64,000 nucleotides of DNA from JAKACA01 sp049510975 (lineage in GTDB: Bacteria; Actinomycetota; Acidimicrobiia; Acidimicrobiales; Bog-793). The position numbers were made by a program, and so were the translations under genes. The stretch lies in assembly GCA_049510975.1 (NCBI GenBank), contig JBEKYM010000004.1:62001-126000 (forward strand), read 5' to 3'. The first letter of the stretch is position 1; every line of letters starts with the position of its first letter. This document shows, piece by piece, positions 47,441 to 56,052 of the stretch. The notes under the pieces were generated by a model. It was not told where the DNA came from. It saw nothing but the letters and a program-made list of their open reading frames with translations, and searched no databases.

Positions 47441-50400
47441 ATGGCTGTCGCAGGAGAGCGTCTCGGCATCGGCCTCGGCCGCTACTTCACCGAAGAGGGA
47501 AAGCACCCGTACGACCAGGTGACCTGGGAGCAACGGGATTCGCGGATCTCCGACTACCGCACCGGGGCGGTCGCGTTCGAGCAGCTCGGCGTCGAGGTGC
47601 CCTCGACCTGGAGCATGAACGCCACGAACATCCTCGCCCAGAAGTACTTCCGGGGGACGCTCGGCACGCCTGAGCGCGAGACCTCGCTCCGCCAGGTCAT
47701 CGACCGGGTCGTCGACACCATCACGACATGGGGCTCGAAGGACGGCTATTTCGTCGACGCCGCCGAGGCAGCGGCCTTCAGCGACGAGCTGAAGCACCTC
47801 ATCGTCGAGCAGAAGGCCGCCTTCAACTCACCGGTGTGGTTCAACATCGGAGTGAAGGGCGTACCGCAGCAGGCGAGCGCCTGCCAGCCCTACGGCGCCC
47901 TCGTCTCCACACCGGAGGGCCTTGTCCCGATCGGGAGCCTTGTGGAGGACGGCGCTGTCGGCAGGAAGGTCTTCGACGCAAACGGCGTGACGCAGATCGT
48001 GGCCGTGAAGGCGAACGGGCACAAGCACGTGCTCCGCCTGGCGACGAAATCAGGTCACCAGCTGGACGTGACCGCTGATCACCTCGTGTGGCGAGCAAGT
48101 GGACAGGAGAGCGGACGGTTCGTACCGGCCGGAGAGCTGAAGGTGGGGGATCAGCTCGCCTGGTATCGCACCGATTCTTGGGGCGAGGGAGAGGTGTCCG
48201 GTCGTGACATCGCCGAGGCGGCCCTTGCCGGCTGGATCCAGTCCGACCGCTTCTGTGGGCGCTACGACGGGACCAACCAGTCACTCACACTCGAAGCCAT
48301 GACCGTGACACCGGCCGAGCTCTCCTGGGTGTCGGCGGCCCTCGACGTCGTGTTTCCGGGTGTCCACCGCCACGAGCGGACGGTCGAGACCCAGGACGAG
48401 ACGCTCGACTGCCGACGCACTCGGCTCTACGGTCACGTGCTCGAGGAGTTCGTTGCACGCTGGCAGCTCGAGGAGCGCGGAGCGGAGATGTCGGTGCCGG
48501 AGCACCTGTACTCGGCGCCACTGCCGATCGTTGCGGCCTATTTGCGCAGCTTGTTCCAAGCGGACGGCTACGTCTCGATTCGTCCGAGGGCGGCGGTTGT
48601 CGCTCTCGATCTGATCTCCGAGGGGATCGTCCGCGGCGCGCAGGCACTCTTGGCGCGGTTCGGCATCTTCGCCCGGGTGTCGTTCAAGCCAGATCGTCGT
48701 GCGGACCGCCATGGGCGTTACTGCTTGAGCATCCGCCCGCTCGGGGATCGGCGGACGTTCGCCGACGAGGTCGGATTCGTCGATCCGGGCAAGGCGGCAA
48801 AGCTCGAGCAGTCGCTCGAGCTCACAGGGCTCGCATCTCGCCCGTCGAAGCGCCTCGAGATCGCCGCGATCGACGACCTCGGATCCATGGACGTCTATGA
48901 CATCCAGACCGAGAGCGGCGAATACCTGAGCGCCGGCCTTCGTGTCCACAACTGCTTCATCCTCGCCGTCGACGACAAGATGAGCTCCATCCTCAACTGG
49001 TACGTGGAGGAAGGCACGATCTTCAAGGGCGGCTCCGGCTCCGGCGTGAACCTGTCGAGGATCCGTTCCTCCAGGGAACCCCTCGAAGGCGGCGGTACCG
49101 CCTCGGGACCGGTGAGCTTCATGCGGGGCGCCGATGCCTCCGCCGGCACGATCAAGTCCGGCGGCAAGACGCGTCGTGCCGCCAAGATGGTCATCCTCGA
49201 TGCCGACCACCCGGACATCCGCGAGTTCGTCTGGTGCAAGGCCAAGGAGGAGCGCAAGGCCCGGGTGCTGGCACAAGCTGGCTTCGACATGGACCTCGAC
49301 GGTGAGGACAGCCACTCCACCCAGTACCAGAACGCCAACAATTCGGTTCGCGTGAGCGACGAGTTCATGCGGGCCGTCCTCGAGGACAGTGACTGGGGAC
49401 TCGTTGCACGCACGACCGGCGAGGTGCTCGAGACCGTCAAAGCACGCGACCTGTTCCGACAGATCTCCGAAGCAGCTTGGGAGTGCGCCGATCCTGGCCT
49501 GCAGTACGACACGACCATCAACAAGTGGCACACGGCGCCCAATACTGGGCGGATCAGCGGAAGCAATCCATGTTTCACCGCGGACATGCTGGTTCACACG
49601 GACAAGGGTTTCGTTCGCTTTGACGCCCTCGTCGACCGGGTGAATCAGGGCGAGCAGTTCGCCGTCTACACCCACGACGCGACGAATGCCGAGCCGGTCG
49701 AGAAGGCGGTGCTGTCCAGTCCAGAGGCGATCATGATCACCGGGTACAACGACATCGTGCGGTTGCGCTTTGACAACGGCATGGAGTTGCGGTGCACGCC
49801 TTCGCACAAGATCTTCACGGCCAACCGCGGCTACGTGGCGGCGGAGGACTTGACGGCTGACGACCGCGTCAAGGTGCTCGATGTTCCGGCGCCGGCGGTC
49901 GAAGCCGACCTGGCTCTTCCGGTCCCGACCGATCCTGCGACGTATCGGGAGGCGTTCGGGCGGAACGAGTTGCTCCGCTTTCCGGAGGAGTGGACCGAAG
50001 AGTTCGCGCACTACCTCGGCTGGCTTGTCGGTGACGGGTCGACGTCGGGCAACACCACGAGCACGATCTACGGTTCAGCGGAAGATCGGGACGAAGTGCT
50101 GCCGAGACACGCAGAGCTGCTCGAGTGGGTCAACGGCGATCGGCCGATCAAGCTCTCGGAGCAAGCGAACGGCACGGCACAGCTGCGCCTCGGCCGCGCC
50201 CCGTTCAAGCGGTTCCTCGAGTCCCTTGGAGTGAAGTCGGTCACCGGGGCCTACAAGCAGGTGCCGTGGGCGATCGAGCAGGCCCCGGCGTTCGCTGCTT
50301 CGGCGTTTCTCCGCGGTCTGTTCGATGCCGATGGGTGCGTCCGGGTTGATCACTCGAAGGGTTGCTACGTCGGCCTCGGCTCGATCTCGCCGGAGCTCCT

Positions 50401-52594
50401 TCGCGGGGTGCAGCGACTGCTGACGACCTTCGGCATCTCGAGCCACATCTACCAGACACGGAAGGACGCGCACGCAACGGGCTTCAGCTACACCCGTAAG
50501 GACGGCACGTCCACGACGTATGCCAGTGGGCCCGCCTACGACCTGCGGATCGCCTCGGGCTCCATCCGGCAGTTCGCCGCCGAGATCGGCTTCAGCCTCT
50601 CCCGCAAGTCGGCATTGCTCGACGAGGTCGCCTCGGGTGGCGAACACGGTTTCTATGACGTCGACCGCACGGTGCGTCTCGCAGAGCGGGCGGCCGACGG
50701 TCGAGAGCTGACCTACAACCTGTCCGAGCCGCGCAACCACTCCTACGTTGTGAACGGCGTCGTCGTGCGCAACTGCTCGGAATATGTTCACCTCGACAAC
50801 AGCAGCTGCAATTTGGCCAGCCTCAACCTGTTGCGCTTCATGGAGGAGGGCGGTCATTTCGACGTGGCCGGGTTCCGGGCTGCCACCGAGGTCGTCTTCA
50901 CCGCACAGGAGATCCTCGTCGGTAACGCCGACTACCCGACCGAGAAGATCGGCGACACCACCCGCAAGTTCCGCGAGCTCGGGCTCGGCTATGCCAACCT
51001 CGGGGCGCTGCTCATGTCGGAGGGTCTGCCCTACGACTCCGACGAGGGCCGCGCCTGGGCCGGCGCCATCACGGCGCTCATGACCGGTGCCGCCTACGAG
51101 ACGTCTGCTCGCACGGCTGCCCGGATGGGCCCGTTCGCAGGCTTCCACGAGAACGCCGAGCCGATGCTCAACGTCCTGCGCATGCACCGCGCCGAGGTCG
51201 CCAAGATCGACGAGGAGGCGGTCCCGACCGATCTGCTCTCGGCGGCCCAGGAGGCCTGGGATCATGCCGTCGAGCTTGCCGAGCAGTACGGGGTCCGTAA
51301 CTCGCAGTCGACCGTGCTGGCGCCGACCGGCACGATCTCGTTCCTCATGGACTGCGACACCACCGGCATCGAGCCCGACCTCGGTCTCGTCAAGACGAAG
51401 AAGTTGGTCGGCGGCGGAACGATGTCGATCGTCAACCAGACCGTGCCCCGGGCCCTTCGCAAGCTCGGGTACTCGGACGCCGAGATCATCGACATCGTTG
51501 CCCACATCGACGAGCACAAGTCGATCATGGGAGCGCCCAAGCTGAAGGCCGAGCACCTTCCGGTCTTCGCCTGCTCGATGGGTGACAACGTGATCCACTA
51601 CCTCGGGCACGTGAAGATGATGGCGGCCGCTCAGCCGTTCGTCTCCGGCGCGATCTCGAAGACGATCAACATGCCCGAGTACGCCACAGTCGAAGAAGTG
51701 GAGCAGCTGCACATCGACGCCTGGCAGATGGGGTTGAAGGCGGTGGCCATCTACCGGGACAACTGCAAGGTCGCCCAGCCGCTCTCGACGACGAAGAAGG
51801 AAGGGGCAGCCGCTCCGAGCGACAACGACCCCGGCGTGCGCGACGAGCTCGCCTCGACGGCCTTTGCGGCCAAGGAGGCCGAGCTCACGGCAAAGATCGC
51901 CGAGCTCGAGGACGCGCTGCAGCACTCGCACGTGACGGCTCCGGCCGCCACGACCCGTACGCGGCTGCCGCGCCGTCGCCGGTCGAACACCTTCGCCTTC
52001 CGCGTGGCCGATTGCGAGGGGTATGTCACCGTCGGCGAGTACGAGGACGGCCGGCCCGGCGAGGTCTTCATGAAAGTGTCCAAGCAGGGCTCGACGCTCT
52101 CGGGTGTGATGGACGCCTTCTCGATCTCGGTGAGCCTCGGCCTCCAACACGGAGTGCCCTTGTCGACTTTCGTCCGCAAGTACACGAACATGCGCTTTGA
52201 GCCCGCCGGGATCACCGACGACTCTGAGCTCCGTCTCGCCTCCAGCCTCGTCGACTACATCTTCCGTCGCCTGGCGCTCGACTACCTGAGCTTCGACGAG
52301 CGCATCGAGCTCGGCGTCCTCTCCACCCACGAGCGCACACAACCGACCCTTCCCGGCTTGGAAGACGTCGATGCCGGCGATGCCGGACGCCGGGAGCGGG
52401 AGCGGTTCGGTGCCGGCGGCGACACGGCCGAGTCGGTTCCGAGCGAGCACCAGGGCGGCCATCCCGCCGGGAGTCGTTCCGCACCGTTCGAGAACCGTGA
52501 CGCCCCCTTCTGCTACGCGTGCGGCAATGTGATGCAGCGGGCCGGCTCGTGTTACGCCTGCCCGAGTTGCGGAGCAACGAGCGGCTGTTCCTGA
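47441..52594 (+). CDS. nrdJ: Adenosylcobalamin-dependent (class II) ribonucleotide reductase with two inteins
   Basis: A 1717-residue precursor that after removal of two inteins (residues 148-504 and 711-1111) yields a 959-residue NrdJ, close to actinobacterial homologues. Mature catalytic cysteines are C148 (ASA-CFILAVDD; reducible pair with C365 in NSSCNLASLNL) and C354 in NP-C-SEY, the thiyl-radical Cys within the NxCxE signature. The glycine-rich GGSGSGVNLSRIR and the C-terminal zinc/redox region CYACGNVMQ ... CYACPSCG are present. It reduces ribonucleotides to deoxyribonucleotides with AdoCbl. ATG 47441 is preceded by AGGGAGG about 10 nt upstream. An NrdR box and promoter precede it. Confidence 0.97.
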   Translation: MAVAGERLGIGLGRYFTEEGKHPYDQVTWEQRDSRISDYRTGAVAFEQLGVEVPSTWSMNATNILAQKYFRGTLGTPERETSLRQVIDRVVDTITTWGSKDGYFVDAAEAAAFSDELKHLIVEQKAAFNSPVWFNIGVKGVPQQASACQPYGALVSTPEGLVPIGSLVEDGAVGRKVFDANGVTQIVAVKANGHKHVLRLATKSGHQLDVTADHLVWRASGQESGRFVPAGELKVGDQLAWYRTDSWGEGEVSGRDIAEAALAGWIQSDRFCGRYDGTNQSLTLEAMTVTPAELSWVSAALDVVFPGVHRHERTVETQDETLDCRRTRLYGHVLEEFVARWQLEERGAEMSVPEHLYSAPLPIVAAYLRSLFQADGYVSIRPRAAVVALDLISEGIVRGAQALLARFGIFARVSFKPDRRADRHGRYCLSIRPLGDRRTFADEVGFVDPGKAAKLEQSLELTGLASRPSKRLEIAAIDDLGSMDVYDIQTESGEYLSAGLRVHNCFILAVDDKMSSILNWYVEEGTIFKGGSGSGVNLSRIRSSREPLEGGGTASGPVSFMRGADASAGTIKSGGKTRRAAKMVILDADHPDIREFVWCKAKEERKARVLAQAGFDMDLDGEDSHSTQYQNANNSVRVSDEFMRAVLEDSDWGLVARTTGEVLETVKARDLFRQISEAAWECADPGLQYDTTINKWHTAPNTGRISGSNPCFTADMLVHTDKGFVRFDALVDRVNQGEQFAVYTHDATNAEPVEKAVLSSPEAIMITGYNDIVRLRFDNGMELRCTPSHKIFTANRGYVAAEDLTADDRVKVLDVPAPAVEADLALPVPTDPATYREAFGRNELLRFPEEWTEEFAHYLGWLVGDGSTSGNTTSTIYGSAEDRDEVLPRHAELLEWVNGDRPIKLSEQANGTAQLRLGRAPFKRFLESLGVKSVTGAYKQVPWAIEQAPAFAASAFLRGLFDADGCVRVDHSKGCYVGLGSISPELLRGVQRLLTTFGISSHIYQTRKDAHATGFSYTRKDGTSTTYASGPAYDLRIASGSIRQFAAEIGFSLSRKSALLDEVASGGEHGFYDVDRTVRLAERAADGRELTYNLSEPRNHSYVVNGVVVRNCSEYVHLDNSSCNLASLNLLRFMEEGGHFDVAGFRAATEVVFTAQEILVGNADYPTEKIGDTTRKFRELGLGYANLGALLMSEGLPYDSDEGRAWAGAITALMTGAAYETSARTAARMGPFAGFHENAEPMLNVLRMHRAEVAKIDEEAVPTDLLSAAQEAWDHAVELAEQYGVRNSQSTVLAPTGTISFLMDCDTTGIEPDLGLVKTKKLVGGGTMSIVNQTVPRALRKLGYSDAEIIDIVAHIDEHKSIMGAPKLKAEHLPVFACSMGDNVIHYLGHVKMMAAAQPFVSGAISKTINMPEYATVEEVEQLHIDAWQMGLKAVAIYRDNCKVAQPLSTTKKEGAAAPSDNDPGVRDELASTAFAAKEAELTAKIAELEDALQHSHVTAPAATTRTRLPRRRRSNTFAFRVADCEGYVTVGEYEDGRPGEVFMKVSKQGSTLSGVMDAFSISVSLGLQHGVPLSTFVRKYTNMRFEPAGITDDSELRLASSLVDYIFRRLALDYLSFDERIELGVLSTHERTQPTLPGLEDVDAGDAGRRERERFGAGGDTAESVPSEHQGGHPAGSRSAPFENRDAPFCYACGNVMQRAGSCYACPSCGATSGCS
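47882..48952 (+). mobile_element. Intein 1 of NrdJ (357 residues, LAGLIDADG type)
   Basis: Codes for 357 residues inserted between Ala147 and the redox-active Cys (precursor C505). Splicing residues: first Cys in CQPYGALVSTPEG, block B TADH (GHQLDVTADHLVW), block F MDVYDIQTESGEYLSAG, last residues VHN, and Cys +1. The endonuclease is of LAGLIDADG type: AALAGWIQSDRF and YLRSLFQADGYVSI. The first block is degenerate (SD rather than GD), so homing activity is uncertain. The splice junctions look intact. Confidence 0.95.
49571..50773 (+). mobile_element. Intein 2 of NrdJ (401 residues, LAGLIDADG type)
   Basis: Codes for 401 residues inserted between the Pro and Cys of the radical motif NP-C-SEY. 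Begins CFTADMLVHTDKGF; block B TPSH (MELRCTPSHKIFT); endonuclease motifs YLGWLVGDGSTS and FLRGLFDADGCVRV with both acidic residues kept; block F NHSYVVNGVVV and end VRN, then Cys +1. Both halves look complete, so splicing and probably homing competence are intact. Confidence 0.95.
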
Positions 52595-52610
52595 CCGCCC
52601 CTCGAAAGCA

Positions 52611-54122
52611 GTGACGACGACCGCCACAGCCGGCCCGGGCGAGCTGCCGGCAGAGGATCAGGCCTTCCACGTCGAGCAGCACGGAATCGACTTCATCCCC
52701 GAGACCGAGCGGTGGGCGAGACCCCGTGATCTCGCCGGGCTGTGGGCCGGCGCCAGCGTCAACGTCGAGTACTTCGTGTACGGCGCCATCTTGATGGGTT
52801 TCGGCTTCAGCTTCAGCCAGACGCTGAGCCTGATCGTCATCGGGAACCTGTCATGGCTCCTCGTCGGACTCTGCAGCTTGCAGGGTCCCGACACCGGCAC
52901 GACCGTGTTCGCCATCAACCGGGCGAGCTATGGGCCACAAGGGTCCAAATTCGTCGCCTTCTTCAACTGGCTGACGCTGCTCGGCTTCGAGGTCGAAGGG
53001 CTGATCTTGATCGTGGGCGCAGCCCTCGTCCTGTCGACCAAGGCGGGGTTGCACCCGGGCACCCCCGCACGACTCGTCTTCATCCTGCTGGCGGTCGGAG
53101 TCCAAATCCTGCTGCCGTTCCTCGGGCATGCCACCATGGTGAAAGTGCTGCGCTGGCTGATCGCGCCGTTCGTGGCGATCTTCCTCGTGCTCTTCGCCTA
53201 CTCCGCCGGGCACGCCCACTTGCAGGTTCCCGCCAGCTCCTCGGTCGACTGGCAGTTCTACTTCGTGGGCTTGGCGTTCACGATCACCTTGACCGGCCTC
53301 GGATGGACCGAGTGCGGCAACGACTACAGCCGATACCTGCCACGTCGTGCGTCGAAGGGTGCCACCGTCGGCTGGCTCTTCCTCGGGACGGCGATCCCCG
53401 AGGCCCTCTGCATGGTCCTCGGGGCGCTCGTGTTCACCTTCGTGGGAACCGGTGCTACCTGGAACGGCGCCAACCCCTTCCAGTCCTTGACGGCGCACAG
53501 CCCCATCCCCGGGTGGTTCGTCGTCGTCTTTCTCGCGTTCGCGATCGTGCAGCTCTTCGGCATCAACAGCTTGGACCTGTACTCGTCCGGGGTGACGCTG
53601 CAAGCACTCGGGCTGCGATGGAGGCGGTACCAATGTGTGCTGCTCGACAGCGCCATCTGCCTCGTCGTCACGACCTACGCCGTGTTCAACTCGCACTTCA
53701 GCACGTACATGAAGGACTTCGTCGACGTCGTCATCGTCTGGATCGCCCCCTGGTGTGCCATCTTCCTCGTCGACTGGTGGATGCGACGGTCCCGCTACGT
53801 CGCCGCCGAGTTGCAGGACACCACGAGGACGAGCCTGTACTGGTACTCGGGTGGCGTGAACTGGTCGGCGATCATCGCCCAGTTGCTCGGTATGGCGGCA
53901 GCCATGTCGGCCCTTTCCCCGACGTTCCATGTGGCGGACTGGATGCACGAGATCACCGTGGCCACCGGCGGGCCGGCCGGGGCTGCCGGTGGAGCCGACT
54001 TCAGCGTCTTCACGGGCCTCGCGGTCGGCGGCGCCACTTACTTCCTGCTGGCACGCCGGTCCGTGGCCCGCCAGCGTGCCACTCAGGACGCCATCTTCGC
54101 CTCGGACGGTTCGACGACGTGA
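52611..54122 (+). CDS. NCS1-family nucleobase permease (CodB/purine-cytosine type)
   Basis: A 503-residue membrane transporter with twelve helices. It shows GLWAGASVNVEYFVYGAILM near helix 1, TGTTVFAINRASYGPQGSKF, GWTECGNDYSRYLP and VFNSHFSTYMKDFVDV, typical of NCS1 proteins such as CodB and yeast Fcy2. A substrate such as cytosine, purine or a similar nucleobase fits the adjacent deaminase and phosphoribosyltransferases. GTG 52611 begins 16 nt after the nrdJ stop, which suggests read-through from the deoxynucleotide gene. Confidence 0.88.
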   Translation: MTTTATAGPGELPAEDQAFHVEQHGIDFIPETERWARPRDLAGLWAGASVNVEYFVYGAILMGFGFSFSQTLSLIVIGNLSWLLVGLCSLQGPDTGTTVFAINRASYGPQGSKFVAFFNWLTLLGFEVEGLILIVGAALVLSTKAGLHPGTPARLVFILLAVGVQILLPFLGHATMVKVLRWLIAPFVAIFLVLFAYSAGHAHLQVPASSSVDWQFYFVGLAFTITLTGLGWTECGNDYSRYLPRRASKGATVGWLFLGTAIPEALCMVLGALVFTFVGTGATWNGANPFQSLTAHSPIPGWFVVVFLAFAIVQLFGINSLDLYSSGVTLQALGLRWRRYQCVLLDSAICLVVTTYAVFNSHFSTYMKDFVDVVIVWIAPWCAIFLVDWWMRRSRYVAAELQDTTRTSLYWYSGGVNWSAIIAQLLGMAAAMSALSPTFHVADWMHEITVATGGPAGAAGGADFSVFTGLAVGGATYFLLARRSVARQRATQDAIFASDGSTT

Positions 54123-54125
54123 GGT

Positions 54126-54743
54126 TCAGCTGGTCGGGCCCCAGTCCTCGACCAGCGAGCCGTCGTCGTTGTGCCGGAACAGCGGGATCGAGCCGAGGGC
54201 GTGCACCTTGGCGGCGTCGGCGCCGAGAGCACTCCGCCACAAACCCCCTTCGGTGAGCAGGGCGCCGAAGGCGACGGGTTCGCCTCCCACTTTGCGGACG
54301 AGGTTGAGCGCTGCCCGGCTGGATCCACCCGTCGAGATGACGTCGTCGACGATGGCCACCCGCCGGCCTTCGACGACGTGACGGCGAGCCCGGTCGAACA
54401 GCAACCGCTGGTCACGGTCGGTCGTGATCGAGCGGACGGGTTCGTCGACAGCGTCGGCGAGGTGGATCTTGGGGGTCTTGTGCAAGATGGCGTAGTCGTC
54501 GAGCCCGAGTGCTCGGGTGACCTCGATGGCCAGTGGGATTCCCATGGTGGCGACGGAGGCGACGATCTCGACCTCGAGCGGCGCAAGAATCTCCGCCAGC
54601 TCACGGCCGGCCCTCTCGGCGAAACGAACGCCATGGTCGACACAGATCAGCAGGGCGATCGAGATCCCTGGTGCCACCTGTACGAGGGGGAGGTCGATCC
54701 GTTGGGAACCCACGGTGGCGAGATAGGTGCGATCGGCGGTCAC
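54126..54743 (-). CDS. Phosphoribosyltransferase (APRT/XPRT-like)
   Basis: A 205-residue PRTase-fold protein. The PRPP motif is VAIVDDVISTGGSSRAALN (about residue 128), after GVRFAERAGRELAE and VASVATMGIPLAIEVTRAL. This is the pattern of adenine/xanthine phosphoribosyltransferases. It converges on the NCS1 permease gene and starts divergently from the deaminase gene, so it is part of the nucleobase cluster. GTG 54743 has only a weak ribosome binding site; upstream in-frame extension cannot be excluded. Confidence 0.8.
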   Translation of the reverse strand: MTADRTYLATVGSQRIDLPLVQVAPGISIALLICVDHGVRFAERAGRELAEILAPLEVEIVASVATMGIPLAIEVTRALGLDDYAILHKTPKIHLADAVDEPVRSITTDRDQRLLFDRARRHVVEGRRVAIVDDVISTGGSSRAALNLVRKVGGEPVAFGALLTEGGLWRSALGADAAKVHALGSIPLFRHNDDGSLVEDWGPTS

Positions 54744-54809
54744 GGCCTGACTCTGGCCGGTGGAGACGCCCAGCGCAAGCAGGCCGTCCGGACGAGGCAG
54801 GCTGGGGGG

Positions 54810-55289
54810 ATGACCAACCTGCCGACGCCGTTTGCACCTCTCCGGCGAGAGGCGGTGTCCGCCTGGCTGGACGTCGCCCTCGAGGAGGCCGGCGCTGGGA
54901 TGGCAGAGGGCGGTATCCCGATCGGTGCGGCACTGTTCCAGCGTGACGGTGCCCTGCTCGGTCGGGGTCGCAACCGTCGTGTGCAGGATGGCGATCCGTC
55001 GCTCCACGCAGAAACGGCCGCCTTCCGCCATGCCGGCCGCCGCCGCCACTACGGCGACTGCGTCATGGTGACGACGCTGTCGCCGTGCTGGTACTGCAGT
55101 GGGCTCGTGCGCCAGTTCGGCATCGGTGCGGTCGTGCTCGGCGAGTCGCGCAACTTCGACGGTGGCCATCACTGGCTCGCCGAGCTCGGGGTCGAGGTCA
55201 TCGACCTCAACGACGAGCGCTGTGAGGAGATGCTGGCGGCGTTCATCTCAGCCAACCCCGAGCTCTGGAACGAGGACATCGGCCGGTGA
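54810..55289 (+). CDS. Fcy1-like cytosine deaminase
   Basis: A 159-residue zinc-dependent CDA-fold deaminase. Zinc/catalytic residues are H66, E68 (LHAET) and C93, C96 (SPCWYC). Along its whole length, including EEAGAGMAEGGIPIGAALFQ, the VVLGESRNFDGG stretch and the ending WNEDIGR, it resembles yeast Fcy1 rather than E. coli CodA. It converts cytosine to uracil, which the neighbouring Upp turns into UMP. ATG 54810 follows GGGGGG. Confidence 0.88.
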   Translation: MTNLPTPFAPLRREAVSAWLDVALEEAGAGMAEGGIPIGAALFQRDGALLGRGRNRRVQDGDPSLHAETAAFRHAGRRRHYGDCVMVTTLSPCWYCSGLVRQFGIGAVVLGESRNFDGGHHWLAELGVEVIDLNDERCEEMLAAFISANPELWNEDIGR

Positions 55290-55314
55290 GGCCCCGTGCC
55301 GGCAGTTGTCGTGC

Positions 55315-55992
55315 TCAGTCGGGCGGCCCGAACAACCGATCGCCTGCGTCGCCAAGACCGGGAACGATGTAGGCGCGCTCGTCCAGCTCGAGGTCGACGG
55401 CGGCACAGGCGACCCGGATACCCGCGTGGATCGTGTGGAAGTGCTCGAGACCGGGCACCGAGGCGATGAGGCACAGAGCCGTGACGTCGGTCGCCCCGCG
55501 GTCGGCGACGAGCGTGCACACCTGCGCGAGCGAACCTCCCGTTGCCAGCATCGGGTCGCACACGACGACGCGGCGGCCGGCAAGATCGGCGGGAAGCCGG
55601 TTCAAGTAGACGTCGGACTCGTGAGTGATCTCGTCCCGCCGGAGGCCGACGTGAGCGACCCGTGTGAGCGGCAGCAGCTCCTGGATCGACGGCACCATGC
55701 CGAGGCCAGCTCGCAGGATGGGGACGAGCAGCACCGTCTCGTCGATGCGCGGGAACGACACGCCGGCGGCTACGGGCGTGTCGAGCGCCGTTCCGGACAT
55801 GGAGAGGTCCCGCAGGGCCTCGTAGGCGACGAAGGCGGAGACCTCGGAGACGAGCTGGCGGAAGATGTTGCTCGGTGTCGTGGCGTCGCGCAGCTGAGTG
55901 ACCCGGTCGGTCACCGCTGGATGGTCCACGAGGAGGACGCTGCGGTCACCGGGGCCTCGTGAGCCGGTGGGCAAGGCGTGGGGTTGAGCCAT
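55315..55992 (-). CDS. upp: Uracil phosphoribosyltransferase
   Basis: A 225-residue UPRTase: VLLVPILRAGLGMVPSI, HVGLRRDEITHESDVYLNRLP, the PRPP loop VVVCDPMLATGGSLAQVC and the family ending AYIVPGLGDAGDRLFG. It forms UMP from uracil and PRPP. Its N-terminus carries a 15-residue extension (MAQPHALPTGSRGPG). TAGACA, a one-mismatch -10, ends 6 nt before ATG 55992. It converges on the deaminase gene. Confidence 0.95.
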   Translation of the reverse strand: MAQPHALPTGSRGPGDRSVLLVDHPAVTDRVTQLRDATTPSNIFRQLVSEVSAFVAYEALRDLSMSGTALDTPVAAGVSFPRIDETVLLVPILRAGLGMVPSIQELLPLTRVAHVGLRRDEITHESDVYLNRLPADLAGRRVVVCDPMLATGGSLAQVCTLVADRGATDVTALCLIASVPGLEHFHTIHAGIRVACAAVDLELDERAYIVPGLGDAGDRLFGPPD

Positions 55993-56052
55993 GCAGCGTG
56001 TCTAGCCGCTGCGCGCGACATCGTGCCGAGCGTGCGGCGACGGGAGCAGATT

